64,000 bases of DNA from Salinicola halimionae (GCF_003206065.1 NZ_PZJQ01000002.1:322790-386789), one strand, 5' to 3'. Counted from the stretch's first letter, positions 37,101 to 46,718 are shown. Numbers and translations are program-made. The notes: generated by a model from the sequence alone, not told the origin.

Positions 37101-37305
37101 CTTCCAGCGGCGTGGCCACGGTCTCGGCGATCTCCTTGGGGTTGGCGCCCGGGTAGACGGTGCGGACCAGCACCGAGGGCGGGACCACCTCCGGGTACTC
37201 GCCGATCGGCAGATTGGGAATGGAGATCACCCCCACCGCGAAGATGACGATGGAGAGCACCGCGGCGAAGATCGGCCGGTCCACGAAAAAGCGGGAGAAG
37301 TTCAT
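34123..37305 (-). CDS. HAE1-family RND efflux permease (MexF/AcrB-like)
   Basis: Proton-driven tripartite pump component of 1060 residues with the usual twelve membrane helices and two large periplasmic loops. The N-terminus MNFSRFFVDRPIFAAVLSI is canonical. The proton-relay pair is in GIVVDDAIVVVENVERN, and the second half has GLACKNAILIVEFARE. IGEYPEVVPPSVLVRTVYPGA resembles the MexF subgroup. It follows the fusion protein gene by 105 bp. No outer-membrane channel gene is nearby, so the pump must borrow one. Confidence 0.93.
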   Translation of the reverse strand: MNFSRFFVDRPIFAAVLSIVIFAVGVISIPNLPIGEYPEVVPPSVLVRTVYPGANPKEIAETVATPLEEAITGVENMMYYKSVAGSDGVLQMTITFQPGTDPEQATVRVQNRVSQALARLPEAVRRQGVTTQKQSPTFLMVVHLVSPDDSYDTLYLRNYARLHVRDQLAKISGVGEAQMFGGGDYAMRAWLDPDRIASHGLTAGDVVGAMREQNVQVSAGQIGAEPMPHSDFLTLINAKGRLSTEQEFGNIVLKVGADGEVLRLRDVARLEMGAGDYTLRASLDGKDAVAIGIFQSPGANALQIRDQVIRTMDELATQFPPGVEYRTVYDTTLFVTDSIRSVIQTLLEAILLVVLVVTLFLQTWRASLIPLLAVPVSVVGTFSVLLLLGYSINTLTLFGLVLAIGIVVDDAIVVVENVERNIGQGLAPRAAAHQAMREVSGPIVAIGLVLCAVFVPMAFLSGVTGQFYRQFAVTIAISTVISTVNSLTLSPALAAMLLRPHGAPKDRLTRVIDFLFGWLFRPFNRFFNAGSHRYQGVVSGSLRRRGAVFVVYLILLGTTGYLFKLVPPGFIPVQDKMYLIAGVKLPEGASLARTDDLLRQVVDIAMETDGVEHAISFPGLNALQFTNTANTGLAFLTLKPFDQRTRTAAEINAEIAGKISGLKDGIAFSFMPPPILGLGNGSGYQLFIEDRGGLGYGPLQEAVTAFQGAVVQTPGMSYPITSYQANVPQLDAEVDRLKAKTQGVAVSDLFDTLQTYLGSTYVNDFNNFGRTWQVIAQADAPYRDSVEDIARLRTRNAQGDMVPIGSMIDIHQSFGPDPVLRFNGYPAADLAGEADPRVLSSPQAMSALNDIGARVLPDGIDFEWTDLSYQQSTQGNAALVVFPLAVLLVFLVLAALYESWTLPLAVILIVPMCLLSALVGVKISGGDTNVFVQVGLVVLIGLACKNAILIVEFARELEFQGRSVVEAALEACRLRLRPIIMTSITFTAAVIPLALGHGAGAEVRQALGIAVFAGMLGVTLFGLLLTPVFYVALRKLAGPLSQDHGSTMEGEDHRPNSGPA

Positions 37306-37410
37306 GACAGCAAGCTCCTGGGCGGCGGATGCGATGTCCGCTGCGTCTTGTCATTCCGGGGAGAGGAACGTTGGGGAGAGACGTGTTCGAGATTGAAACG
37401 CCGGGAAACG

Positions 37411-38595
37411 CTAGGGCTGGTTGACGGCGACGTCGTTGCCGACGCGCGGCTCACGCATGGCAATCGGGTTCGGCGTGACCGGCATGCCGGGCGAGAACAC
37501 TTTCTGGGTACCGTTGACGATCACTCGCTCACCGGCCTTCAGCCCATTGCGGATCACCACCAGGTCCCCCACTTCGCGACCGAGCTGTACCTGACGGGGC
37601 ATCACGGTGTTGTCGTCGCCGACCACGTAGACCAGACGTCGGTCCTGATTGGCGAGTACGGCCTTGCGATTCACCAGCGTTGCCTTGGCGAGATTGGCGA
37701 CGGGCATCTCCACCCGCGCGAACTGGCCGGGCCTGAAGACGCCATCCGGGTTGCGCAGCACGGCGCGATAGCGCAGCGTGCCGGTATCGGCGTTGATCTG
37801 GTTGTCGACGAAGTCCAGTTGCGCCGGGTGTGGGAACCCCGTCTCGCCGGTCAGGCCGATATGCAGCGTGGCGGTCTTGCCTTGATTCAGCAGTGCCTGA
37901 GCGCTGGGGGCTTCGGCTTCGTTGCTGTCGAAATAGACGTACAAGGGGTCCACCGACACCAGTGTGGTCAGCACCGACTGGTCGGCACTGGCGAGATTGC
38001 CCTTGGTGACCATCGCTCGTCCGGTGCGGCCCGTCACCGGCGCGATCACCTGGGTGTACTGCAGGTCCAGTTCGGCGCTGGTCAGCGCGGCCTCGGCCTC
38101 GGCTTCCTGGGCCTGGGCATTGAGCGCCGCCGCCTGGCGCTGATCGTGCTGCTCCTGGGAAATCATGTGTTTCTGGATCAACTGGCGGGATCGGCCGGCC
38201 TCGACTTCGGTGAGCCGGCGCTGGCTGCGCGCCTGTGCCAACGATGCCTTCGCGGCTTGGACGCGAGCCTCGTAGGGGCGGGGGTCGATACGGAACAGCA
38301 GGTCGCCGGCCTCGACCAGCTCTCCCTCCTCGAAGGCCACCTCGTCGATATAGCCGCTCACTCGTGGCCGGACCTGCACGGTCTGCGGCGATGCCACGCG
38401 GCCGGTAAAGGTCTCACGCAGGGTGATCGGTTCCACCAGCACCGTTGCCACGTCGACTTGCGGAGGGGGCGGTGCGCTGACGGCGTCCGCCTCGCCATGG
38501 GCGTCGCAGCCTGCCAGCAGCGCGATGGTGAGCATCATGCCCAGGCTGCGAGTCAGGCCCGCCTTCGATATACGCTTATCGACGAGCTTATTCAT
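37411..38595 (-). CDS. RND efflux membrane fusion lipoprotein (MexE-like)
   Basis: Periplasmic adaptor of 394 residues. A lipoprotein signal ends in LLAGC (Cys30). The lipoyl half-motifs RPRVSGYIDEVAFEEGELVEAGDLLFRIDP and YTQVIAPVTGRTGRAMVTKGNLA flank a helical hairpin at about residues 105-160. Beta-barrel and membrane-proximal domains follow. It precedes the permease in the same operon and is divergent from an AraC-type gene. Confidence 0.92.
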   Translation of the reverse strand: MNKLVDKRISKAGLTRSLGMMLTIALLAGCDAHGEADAVSAPPPPQVDVATVLVEPITLRETFTGRVASPQTVQVRPRVSGYIDEVAFEEGELVEAGDLLFRIDPRPYEARVQAAKASLAQARSQRRLTEVEAGRSRQLIQKHMISQEQHDQRQAAALNAQAQEAEAEAALTSAELDLQYTQVIAPVTGRTGRAMVTKGNLASADQSVLTTLVSVDPLYVYFDSNEAEAPSAQALLNQGKTATLHIGLTGETGFPHPAQLDFVDNQINADTGTLRYRAVLRNPDGVFRPGQFARVEMPVANLAKATLVNRKAVLANQDRRLVYVVGDDNTVMPRQVQLGREVGDLVVIRNGLKAGERVIVNGTQKVFSPGMPVTPNPIAMREPRVGNDVAVNQP

Positions 38596-38827
38596 GTTTT
38601 TTACTCCGCGTTTGCTGTTCCCGGCCGGGGTCGTGATCTTTTAATGCCCGGTCGTTAATCCCTGGCTGAGCCAAGAGGGGCCGTCGTGCAGCCTATGACA
38701 TCGAGCCATGCTGGCGCCCAGGAAAGGCGTCATCCACCTCAGAAGGGTGGCGAGCATCGACATCGGATATGGGCGATCACTGTAGGTCCCGGGAGAAGCC
38801 AAGCGTTATCGGGTTTCTCGTCGTTAA

Positions 38828-38840
38828 TTGCCTAATCCTG
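38828..38840 (+). repeat. direct repeat copy 1, TTGCCTAATCCTG
   Basis: This exact 13-mer recurs at 38922-38934 with a start-to-start distance of 94 bp, close to nine helical turns. A weaker relative, TTGCCTGTTCCTT, lies at 38901. It is a candidate binding site for the adjacent AraC-family regulator. Confidence 0.6.
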
Positions 38841-38921
38841 TCGAGATTGCGCGCCGGTGAAAAATTTAGGCCTTTTGTATCGAGTCGAATCGAGATGCGA
38901 TTGCCTGTTCCTTCGAATGGC

Positions 38922-38934
38922 TTGCCTAATCCTG
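38922..38934 (+). repeat. direct repeat copy 2, TTGCCTAATCCTG
   Basis: Second exact copy of the 13-mer, about 100 bp before the AraC-family start codon. Confidence 0.6.
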
Positions 38935-39032
38935 CATGAATCGATGATTTGTCATAAAAACGCCAGCATAGAAGCCTATACTCGCGATTTATCACTGAAA
39001 GATAATCGAACCGACAACGAGGGAGCGGAGCC

Positions 39033-40004
39033 GTGAGTGTCGTTCAACCTGTTTTCGAAGAACTCGACGAGGAACTCGGTCGATTGGCGGATACTCTGGC
39101 ATCCCAGATTCAGAAGTGGGCGCGCCAGGAGGGGCTGACCACCACGTCCGTGCCGGGCCTGGAGCTGATTCGGGCCGATTCCTCTCTCAACAACTGCATC
39201 GGCTCGACGGTCTACGACCCCTCTCTCTGTCTGATCGCGCAGGGCAGCAAGACGGTGTGGTTGGGAGACCGAAAAATCGATTACGGGCCGCTGAGCTGCA
39301 TGGTCTCAGCGGTGCATCTGCCGGTGCTGGGCAAGGTCACCGACGCGTCACCGGAAAAGCCCTATCTGGGTTTGAAAATTGCCGTCGAGCCGCAGGAAAT
39401 CACCGACCTGGTATTGGCGCTAGGTGAGGGGGTGGCCGGATCGGAACCGCAGGAGTGCCCCGAAAACGCGTGTGGCTTGAGTCGAGTGCAAGCGGAAAAA
39501 GATCTGGTGGTGGCGGTACTGCGGTTGGTGAATCTCCTCGATTCGCCGCCACAGGACATTCGCATTCTGGCGCCGCTGGTCAGGCGCGAGATCTTCTACC
39601 GCGCCTTGATCGGCGAGATCGGCCTGCACATGCGCAAGTTCGCCGTGGCGGACACTCAGACCCATCGTATTTCCAAGGTGATCGCGGTGCTCAAGGATCG
39701 CTTCACCGAGCCGCTGCGCGTTCGCGATCTGGCGGACATGGTCAACATGAGCGAGTCGTCGCTGTTCCATAGCTTCAAGCAGGTCACGCGGATGTCGCCG
39801 GTACAGTTCCAGAAGAAGCTGCGACTGCATGAAGCGCGAAGACTGATGTTATCCGAGGGGATGGAGGCGGCGACTGCCAGCTTCCATGTGGGTTACGGAA
39901 GCCCCTCCCATTTCAGCCGCGAATACAGCCGTCTGTTCGGGGTGCCGCCGCGAGCGGATGTGAGCAAGCTGCGCGGGGAGTTGCCGGAAGCCGCGCGGGC
40001 CTGA
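39033..40004 (+). CDS. AraC-family regulator with AraC_N domain
   Basis: Protein of 323 residues. The N-terminal AraC_N-type domain (LIAQGSKTVWLGDRKIDYGP) is followed by a C-terminal double helix-turn-helix starting LKDRFTEPLRVRDLADMVNMSESSLFHSFKQVTRMSPVQFQK. Members include regulators of RND pumps and aldehyde reductases. Divergence from the mexEF-like genes suggests it controls them. The start is GTG at 39033 with GGGAGCGGAG upstream. Confidence 0.85.
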   Translation: MSVVQPVFEELDEELGRLADTLASQIQKWARQEGLTTTSVPGLELIRADSSLNNCIGSTVYDPSLCLIAQGSKTVWLGDRKIDYGPLSCMVSAVHLPVLGKVTDASPEKPYLGLKIAVEPQEITDLVLALGEGVAGSEPQECPENACGLSRVQAEKDLVVAVLRLVNLLDSPPQDIRILAPLVRREIFYRALIGEIGLHMRKFAVADTQTHRISKVIAVLKDRFTEPLRVRDLADMVNMSESSLFHSFKQVTRMSPVQFQKKLRLHEARRLMLSEGMEAATASFHVGYGSPSHFSREYSRLFGVPPRADVSKLRGELPEAARA

Positions 40005-40091
40005 ACGCCCGCGCCGCACAAGCCCGGTGTTGAACGCCCGGGTATCGAACGATCAAGTCGTTGAACGACCGGGACGATGAACGAGCCGGTC

Positions 40092-40481
40092 TCAGTCGCC
40101 GATGACCATGACGGCTTCGGCTTCGACCTGACTGCCCTTGGGAAGCTGCTTGACGCCGACGGCGGCGCGGGCCGGAAAGGGCGGCTGGAAGAACTCTTCC
40201 ATCACCTTGTTGACCACGGCAAAGTTGTCGAGATCGGTCAGGTAGAGGTTGAGCTTGACGATATCCTGCAGCGACCCCGCGGCTTCCTGGCAAACGGCGG
40301 CCATATTGGTGAACACTTGACGCGCCTGGGCCTCGAACTCCTGGGAAACCAGTTCCATGGTCTTCGGGTCGAGCGGAATCTGACCCGAGAGGTAGACGGT
40401 ATTGCCCGACTTGATGGCCTGGGAATAAGGGCCGATGGCGGCCGGGGCGTTGTCGGTGTTGATAACGGCTTTGTTGCTCAT
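40092..40481 (-). CDS. ridA: 2-iminobutanoate/2-iminopropanoate deaminase RidA
   Basis: YjgF/YER057c/UK114 protein of 129 residues that hydrolyses reactive enamines and imines released by PLP enzymes such as threonine dehydratase. The active-site arginine is in [25 protein letters not shown]. The ATG at 40481 has GGAGGGT upstream; the longer frame back to 40574 includes the spoT terminator. It follows spoT as in many gammaproteobacteria, but behind a strong terminator, so it probably has its own promoter. Confidence 0.93.
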   Translation of the reverse strand: MSNKAVINTDNAPAAIGPYSQAIKSGNTVYLSGQIPLDPKTMELVSQEFEAQARQVFTNMAAVCQEAAGSLQDIVKLNLYLTDLDNFAVVNKVMEEFFQPPFPARAAVGVKQLPKGSQVEAEAVMVIGD

Positions 40482-40550
40482 GGCGTACCCTCCAGTTTCT
40501 TTATTTAGTGCCTTTTCATAAATGCTTTGCTGATGGCATGGCGTTCTTGA

Positions 40551-40590
40551 AAAAAACGCTGCCCCGCCGCGCATGACGCGGCGGGGCAGC
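40551..40590 (-). terminator. strong rho-independent terminator after spoT
   Basis: A perfect 14-bp GC-rich stem (40558-40571 with 40577-40590) and 5-nt loop is followed on the minus strand by G and a T run (40551-40556). It lies 10 bp after the spoT stop. Confidence 0.92.
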
Positions 40591-40599
40591 TTTTACCGA

Positions 40600-42756
40600 T
40601 TAGTTTCGGGCGCGAACGATGCGGCCGATATGATTCAGGTTGCGCAGGCGCTTGATGATCCGCGCCAGATGGATACGACCCTTGACCAGAATGGTCAGGT
40701 TGACGATCGAGAGTCTGGCGTCGCGCTCCTCGATGCCGATGCGCTCGATATTCGCCTCGGCATCGGTGATCAGGCTGGCGAGCTCGGCGATCAGACCGCG
40801 CCGGGTCTCGACTTCGATCCGCAGCGGGACCGGGAAGTCCTGATCGATCTGCTTCGACCAGGTCAGCGTCACCAGCTTGTCGGGATCATCGCGCAGCTCA
40901 TCGAGGTTACCACACTCATGGCGGTGGACGACGATCCCCTTGCCGATCGAAAGATGGCCGATAACCGGATCCCCGGGGAGCGGATGGCAGCAGCGTGCGA
41001 AGCTGATCGCCATGCTTTCGGAGCCATTGATGACGATCGGGCCATTGTGCGGTGCATCTTCCAGCAGCCGTTCCAGGCTGCGTTCGCCGGCGCTGGTGTC
41101 GGTGGCCGAATCATCCGCGACCAGACGCCGTGCCGTGGCGTGAGCCAGTCGAGTGCCGAGACCGATGGTCTCGAGGAGGTCCTCCTCGGTCTTGAGGTCC
41201 AGTTCTTCCAGCAGGGCGGAAAGACGCCCTGGCGGCAGCTTCTCGAGACTGGTTTCGAAGCTTACGAGCGCACGATTGAGCAGGCGGCGGCCGAGCTGGA
41301 CCGCCTCGCTGCGCTGCTGGCTCTTCAGCGCATGGCGAATCGCCGAGCGCGCTTTGGCGGTAATCACGAAATTGAGCCAGGCCAGATTGGGGCGCGCGCC
41401 GGGGGCGGTGATGATCTCCAAGGTCTGTCCGCTCTCCAGCGGGGTCGACAGGGGCGCCAGATGGCGATCGATCCGACAGGCGATACAGCTGTTGCCGATG
41501 TCGGTATGCACGGTGTAGGCGAAGTCGACCGCCGTTGCCCCCTGAGGCAGCTCCATGATGTCGCCCTTGGGGGTGAAGATGTAGACATCGTCAGGGAAAA
41601 GATCGTTCTTGACGTGCTCGATGAACTCCAGCGAGTCACCGGCGTGGCGTTGCATCTCGAGCAGGCCGCGGACCCATTCGCGAGCACGGGCGTGGCTGCC
41701 GGCAGCGATCGGTCGCTCGGTCTGGCCGGCCTTGTAGAGCCAGTGTGCGGCGATACCGTTATTGGCCATCGCCTCCATTTCGCGGGTGCGAATCTGCACC
41801 TCGATCGGCATCCCGCTGGGACCGAACAGCGTGGTATGCAGGCTCTGGTAGCCGTTGGCCTTGGGAATCGCGATGTAGTCCTTGAAGCGCCCCGGCACCG
41901 GCTTGTAGAGATTGTGCACCGCGCCCAGCACCCGGTAACAGTTGTCGACGCTGTCGGTGATGATACGGAACCCGAACACGTCCATTATCTCGGCGAACGG
42001 TTTGCGCTGATCGTGCATCTTGCGATAGATCGACAGCAGGTGCTTCTGCCGCCCGACCACGCTGCCGGTGAGGTCATCCTCGTCGAGCCGGCGCTGCAGG
42101 CTGGTCTGGATCTGGCGCATGGTCGAGCGGCGATTGCCGCGGGCGCTGGCTACCGCGCGCTTGATACGCTCGGCGCGCATCGGGTGAATCGCCTGAAACG
42201 ACAGATCCTCGAGCTCGACCCGAATGGTGTTGATGCCCAGGCGCCCGGCGATGCGGGCGTAGATTTCCAGCGTCTCGCGGGCGATGCGGCGCTTCTTGTC
42301 GGGGCGCAGAGCCCCGAGCGTGCGCATGTTGTGCAGGCGATCGGCGAGCTTGACGATGATCACCCGGATATCCCGGGACATCGCCATCACCATCTTCTGG
42401 AAGTTCTCGGCCTGGGCGACCGCCTTGTCCTCGAAGGTGATCTGGGTCAGCTTCGAAACGCCATCGACCAGCTCCGCTACCGCCTCGCCGAACTGTGCTT
42501 CGAGGGCTTCCCGGGAGACGCTGGTATCTTCGATGACATCGTGCAGCATGGCGGCCATCAGGCTCTGATGATCCATGTGCATGTTGGCGAGAATATTGGC
42601 GACGGCGAGCGGATGGGTGACGTAAGGCTCGCCGGAACGGCGTTGCTGGCCATCGTGGGCCTGCTCGGCGTAGTAGAAGGCGCGCTTGACCTGCTGAATC
42701 TCGTCGTCGGGGAGATAGCCGCCGAGACGATCGGCCAGGTCATCGATGGTGAACAT
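40600..42756 (-). CDS. spoT: bifunctional (p)ppGpp synthetase/hydrolase SpoT
   Basis: RelA/SpoT homologue of 718 residues controlling the stringent response. The hydrolase HD domain is intact, with His48 in YVTHPLAVA and HD at 72-73 in MLHDVIEDT. The synthetase domain follows (EIMDVFGFRIITDSVDNCYRVLG and AIPKANGYQSLHTTLFGPSG). TGS (VYIFTPKGDIMELPQGATAVDFAY), helical and C-terminal ACT domains complete the protein. Both activities look intact, as expected for SpoT rather than RelA. It follows gmk-rpoZ. Confidence 0.96.
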   Translation of the reverse strand: MFTIDDLADRLGGYLPDDEIQQVKRAFYYAEQAHDGQQRRSGEPYVTHPLAVANILANMHMDHQSLMAAMLHDVIEDTSVSREALEAQFGEAVAELVDGVSKLTQITFEDKAVAQAENFQKMVMAMSRDIRVIIVKLADRLHNMRTLGALRPDKKRRIARETLEIYARIAGRLGINTIRVELEDLSFQAIHPMRAERIKRAVASARGNRRSTMRQIQTSLQRRLDEDDLTGSVVGRQKHLLSIYRKMHDQRKPFAEIMDVFGFRIITDSVDNCYRVLGAVHNLYKPVPGRFKDYIAIPKANGYQSLHTTLFGPSGMPIEVQIRTREMEAMANNGIAAHWLYKAGQTERPIAAGSHARAREWVRGLLEMQRHAGDSLEFIEHVKNDLFPDDVYIFTPKGDIMELPQGATAVDFAYTVHTDIGNSCIACRIDRHLAPLSTPLESGQTLEIITAPGARPNLAWLNFVITAKARSAIRHALKSQQRSEAVQLGRRLLNRALVSFETSLEKLPPGRLSALLEELDLKTEEDLLETIGLGTRLAHATARRLVADDSATDTSAGERSLERLLEDAPHNGPIVINGSESMAISFARCCHPLPGDPVIGHLSIGKGIVVHRHECGNLDELRDDPDKLVTLTWSKQIDQDFPVPLRIEVETRRGLIAELASLITDAEANIERIGIEERDARLSIVNLTILVKGRIHLARIIKRLRNLNHIGRIVRARN

Positions 42757-42891
42757 GCGGCGCGCCTATTTTAACTGCTCGTTTAACTACCCGTTATCGA
42801 TAACGATTTATCAACATCCCGTTCCGCAACCGGCCCCGTGGGCGTCATGGCGACGCCACAGGCGACCGGAGATCATGCCGGAAGCCAAGAC

Positions 42892-43149
42892 TCAGATGTC
42901 GTATTCCTGGGTCGGCTCGGGACGCGGGCGCGGCGGCGCGGCTTCGACCGGCTCGTCGAGAATGCTGTCGCCGATCTGGCCGGTAGCGATCTCACGCAGT
43001 GCCATCACGGTCGGCTTGTCGTTTTCCCACGGCAGCAGCGCATCGCGGGAGCCGCGAGCGAGCTGACGGGCGCGCTGGGACGAGATCATTACCAGCTTGA
43101 AACGGTTCTCGATGTGGTCCAGACAATCTTCGACGGTCACTCGTGCCAT
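42892..43149 (-). CDS. rpoZ: RNA polymerase omega subunit
   Basis: Omega subunit of 85 residues that aids beta' folding and forms part of a ppGpp site. [26 protein letters not shown] and [11 protein letters not shown] are diagnostic. The start at 43149 is the conserved MARVTVED; upstream codons in the longer frame are not. The position between gmk and spoT is standard. The C-terminal tail is Pro/Arg-rich and variable. Confidence 0.97.
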   Translation of the reverse strand: MARVTVEDCLDHIENRFKLVMISSQRARQLARGSRDALLPWENDKPTVMALREIATGQIGDSILDEPVEAAPPRPRPEPTQEYDI

Positions 43150-43350
43150 GAGGGTAGCCCTGTTACCAGAAAATGAGGGAACGCGCCCCATGCTGCGGGG
43201 TCTGCGGGACCGAGCAGTCTACTGGAGTTGCGCAACGCCTGACAAGAGAGCCCGGCCGGGCCCGACAAACGCGTCGGTCGATTGCTCCTCGGCGCCCGCG
43301 AGGATGCGCTATGAGGATGCTTTAAAGAGGGCGACGCGGTCCATCCACGC

Positions 43351-44172
<822 letters not shown>

Positions 44173-44236
44173 TCACGTTCGGCTCTTTTCGCCAAGGGCC
44201 TTCCCGCAAGGGCCATCCCGATTAGCAAAGGTATTC

Positions 44237-45433
44237 ATGACTTCATCGACCGCAACCGAGACCCGCCGTGCCGGCCCATTTCTAGGCATCGCCCTGGCGT
44301 TCGCGGCAACGATGATCGGCACCACGCTGCCGACGCCGCTCTATCCGATCTACCAGCAGCAGCTGGGATTCTCGCAACTGATGATCACGGTCATTTTCGC
44401 GGTCTACGCGGCCGGGGTGATCGCGGCGCTGCTGATTACCGGACGCTGGTCCGATCAGCTCGGGCGACGGCCATTGCTGTTCGCCGGCCTGTTGGCATCG
44501 ATCGTCAGCGATCTGGTGTTCTGGCACGCGGATGGCCTCGGCATGATTCTCACCGGGCGGGTGTTGTCGGGTATTTCTGCCGGCATCTTCACCGGCACGG
44601 CGACCGTGGCGGTGATGGAACTGGTGCCTGCCGAGTGGAAGCGCGCCGGTACGCTGGTGGCCACCGCCGCCAACATGGGTGGTCTGGGCCTGGGGCCGAT
44701 GCTCGCCGGAGTACTGGCGGTGCTCTTCCCCATGCCGTTGGCGCTGCCCTATATCGTGCATCTGGTGCTCGCGCTGATCGCGGCGATCTGCATCTGGCGT
44801 GCGCCGGAGACCGTGATCCGGCCCGAGCGGATTCGCCTGCGCGTGCAGAAACTCAAGGTGCCCGCCGAGGTGCGTGGTGTCTTCGTGCCAGCGGCGATTG
44901 CCGCCTTTGCCGGTTTCATGGTGTGCGGCTTCTTCACCGCCGTGACCCCGGCGTTTCTGGGCAAGGTGCTGGGTCATACCAATCACGCGTTGATCGGGTT
45001 CGTGGCGGGGCTGCTGTTCATTGCCTCCACGGTCGGCCAGATGCTTCAGGGGCGTCTACCCGAGTCGCGGCGCTTGCCGGTGGGCTGCGGGATACTGCTC
45101 GTCGGCGTCCTCATCGTCGCCTGGGGTATCGGTGCGGCGCAGCTGGCCGGCTTCATCATCGGCGCAATCGTCGCCGGCATCGGCCAGGGTGTCGCTTTCC
45201 GTGCCGGGCTGGGGGCGGTGGCGGCCGCGAGTGCCAGCGAAAACAAGGCGGCAGTGGTTTCCACCTTCTTCGTGGTCGCCTATGTCGCGATCTCGTTGCC
45301 GGTCATCGGGATTGGTCTTGTCGCCTCGGTGATCAGCCTGCAACTGACGGGGCTGTTGTTCGCGCTGCTGGCCGCATTGCTTTGCTGTGTTGCGCTGGCC
45401 TTGCTGCTGCGGCCGTCCCAGCGAGGGCGTTAG
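44237..45433 (+). CDS. MFS transporter
   Basis: Major facilitator of 398 residues with twelve predicted helices. The loop 2-3 signature appears as GRWSDQLGRRPLLFAG, and helix 5 has a proline/glycine-rich motif near GGLGLGPMLAG typical of drug:H+ antiporters. It is monocistronic and divergent from gmk. The substrate cannot be inferred. The ATG at 44237 has AAAGG upstream. Confidence 0.8.
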   Translation: MTSSTATETRRAGPFLGIALAFAATMIGTTLPTPLYPIYQQQLGFSQLMITVIFAVYAAGVIAALLITGRWSDQLGRRPLLFAGLLASIVSDLVFWHADGLGMILTGRVLSGISAGIFTGTATVAVMELVPAEWKRAGTLVATAANMGGLGLGPMLAGVLAVLFPMPLALPYIVHLVLALIAAICIWRAPETVIRPERIRLRVQKLKVPAEVRGVFVPAAIAAFAGFMVCGFFTAVTPAFLGKVLGHTNHALIGFVAGLLFIASTVGQMLQGRLPESRRLPVGCGILLVGVLIVAWGIGAAQLAGFIIGAIVAGIGQGVAFRAGLGAVAAASASENKAAVVSTFFVVAYVAISLPVIGIGLVASVISLQLTGLLFALLAALLCCVALALLLRPSQRGR

Positions 45434-45452
45434 GCATCCCCGCTTGTCGCTC

Positions 45453-45475
45453 GGCGCTCTGGTATTATGAGCGCC
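45453..45475. promoter_or_regulatory. inverted repeat over the probable pyrC promoter
   Basis: GGCGCTC and GAGCGCC form a perfect 7-bp inverted repeat around a 9-nt centre containing TATTAT, a likely -10 element, about 30 bp before pyrC. It may be an operator or a leader hairpin. Confidence 0.35.
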
Positions 45476-45506
45476 GATTCGTTCTACCGACTGCCAGGAG
45501 TTCCCG

Positions 45507-46556
45507 ATGACCGCTTCGCCCGACACGCTTCGCATCCGCCGCCCCGACGACTGGCACCTGCATCTGCGTGACGGCGAGGTGCTGAAGACGGTGCTTCCCT
45601 ACACCAGCCGGACGTTTGCCCGCGCCATCGTGATGCCCAATCTGGTGCCGCCGGTGACCACCTGTGAAGCGGCCAGCGCCTACCGCGAGCGCATCCTGGC
45701 GGCGATCCCTGCCGGTCACGACTTCACCCCGCTGATGACCTGCTACCTCAACGAGAGCGTCGACCGGGAGACATTGGAGCGCGGCCACGTCGATGGGCTG
45801 TTCACCGCGGCCAAGCTCTATCCGGCCAATGCGACGACCAACTCCCAGCACGGCGTCAAACGGATTCAGGACGTCTATCCGCTGCTGGAAGTGATGCAGC
45901 GGATCGGCATGCCGCTGCTGATTCACGGCGAGGTGACGCGCGGCGAGATCGATATCTTCGATCGCGAGAAATATTTCATCGACGAGGTGATGATCGATAT
46001 TCGTCGTCAGTTCCCGGCACTCAAGGTGGTGTTCGAGCACATTACCACCAAGGAAGCGGCCCAGTTCGTGCTCGACGGTGACGAGACCCTTGGCGCCACG
46101 CTGACGCCCCAGCACCTGGCCCAGAACCGCAACGACATGCTGGTCGGCGGCATTCGCCCGCATCTCTATTGCCTGCCGATACTCAAGCGTCAGGAGCATC
46201 AGCAGGCGCTGCGCCAGGCCGTCGCCAGCGGCCATCCGCGTTTCTTCCTGGGTACCGACTCCGCACCGCACGTCACCGCCGCCAAGGAAACCGCCTGTGG
46301 CTGTGCCGGCGTGTTCAATGCCGAAGCCGCGCTTTCGGTCTACGCCGACGTCTTCGAGCAGGAAGGCGCGCTCCAGCACTTCGAAGCGTTCTGTTCCGAG
46401 AACGGTCCGCGCTTCTACGGCCTGCCGCTCAATGAAAGCTTCGTGACGCTCAGGCGCCAGCCGACTCCGGTCGCTGACTCGGTGGGCGAAGGCGACAACA
46501 CCTTCGTGCCCTACCGGGCCGGCGAATCCCTGACCTGGTCGGTAGCGCTGGATTGA
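45507..46556 (+). CDS. pyrC: dihydroorotase
   Basis: Class II dihydroorotase of 349 residues cyclising carbamoyl aspartate to dihydroorotate in pyrimidine synthesis. Metal ligands are in DDWHLHLRD (HxH), the carbamylated lysine in [13 protein letters not shown], then [16 protein letters not shown] and the catalytic Asp in [15 protein letters not shown] lies 6 nt before the ATG. Confidence 0.96.
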   Translation: MTASPDTLRIRRPDDWHLHLRDGEVLKTVLPYTSRTFARAIVMPNLVPPVTTCEAASAYRERILAAIPAGHDFTPLMTCYLNESVDRETLERGHVDGLFTAAKLYPANATTNSQHGVKRIQDVYPLLEVMQRIGMPLLIHGEVTRGEIDIFDREKYFIDEVMIDIRRQFPALKVVFEHITTKEAAQFVLDGDETLGATLTPQHLAQNRNDMLVGGIRPHLYCLPILKRQEHQQALRQAVASGHPRFFLGTDSAPHVTAAKETACGCAGVFNAEAALSVYADVFEQEGALQHFEAFCSENGPRFYGLPLNESFVTLRRQPTPVADSVGEGDNTFVPYRAGESLTWSVALD

Positions 46557-46643
46557 ACGGGCTTTTAGAACCCGTGCTCGTCGTGATTGCGAGGCTACAT
46601 AGACGAGGCTGCCGAGATGCATCTTCGCAATTAAAGCGGAGCA

Positions 46644-46693
46644 CGATATAAGTTCCGATATAACTTTTGTGTCTATATCAAATTCGATATAAT
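46644..46693 (+). promoter_or_regulatory. toxin-antitoxin promoter with GATATA iterons
   Basis: CGATATAA occurs at 46644, 46656 and 46685. The last forms the inverted repeat TATATC-N6-GATATA (46674-46691) and overlaps the -10 hexamer TATAAT (46688). A -35-like TTTTGT lies 17 bp upstream. This suggests autoregulation by the antitoxin. Confidence 0.65.
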
Positions 46694-46718
46694 GTGACGG
46701 AACCAGGTAAGGTTCATC

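Larger units (their letters stand above)
38596..39032. other. 437-bp divergent control region of the RND operon and AraC gene
   Basis: No credible gene is present; one short open frame lies within the gap but resembles nothing. The region is AT-richer than its surroundings. It carries two exact copies of a 13-bp repeat (38828 and 38922) and probably both divergent promoters. Confidence 0.7.

Noticed and set aside
36619-38658. 679-codon frame antisense to the RND genes
   Set aside because: It spans two real genes and their gap in reverse; its composition is that of a shadow frame, rich in His, Gly and Arg without domains.
40005-40091. Imperfect GAACG-containing repeats between the AraC gene and ridA
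   Set aside because: Units differ in length and sequence, no hairpin with T run is present, and no function is suggested.
40573-42774. 733-codon open frame antisense to spoT
   Set aside because: It mirrors spoT exactly, lacks recognisable motifs, and long antisense frames are common in GC-rich genes.
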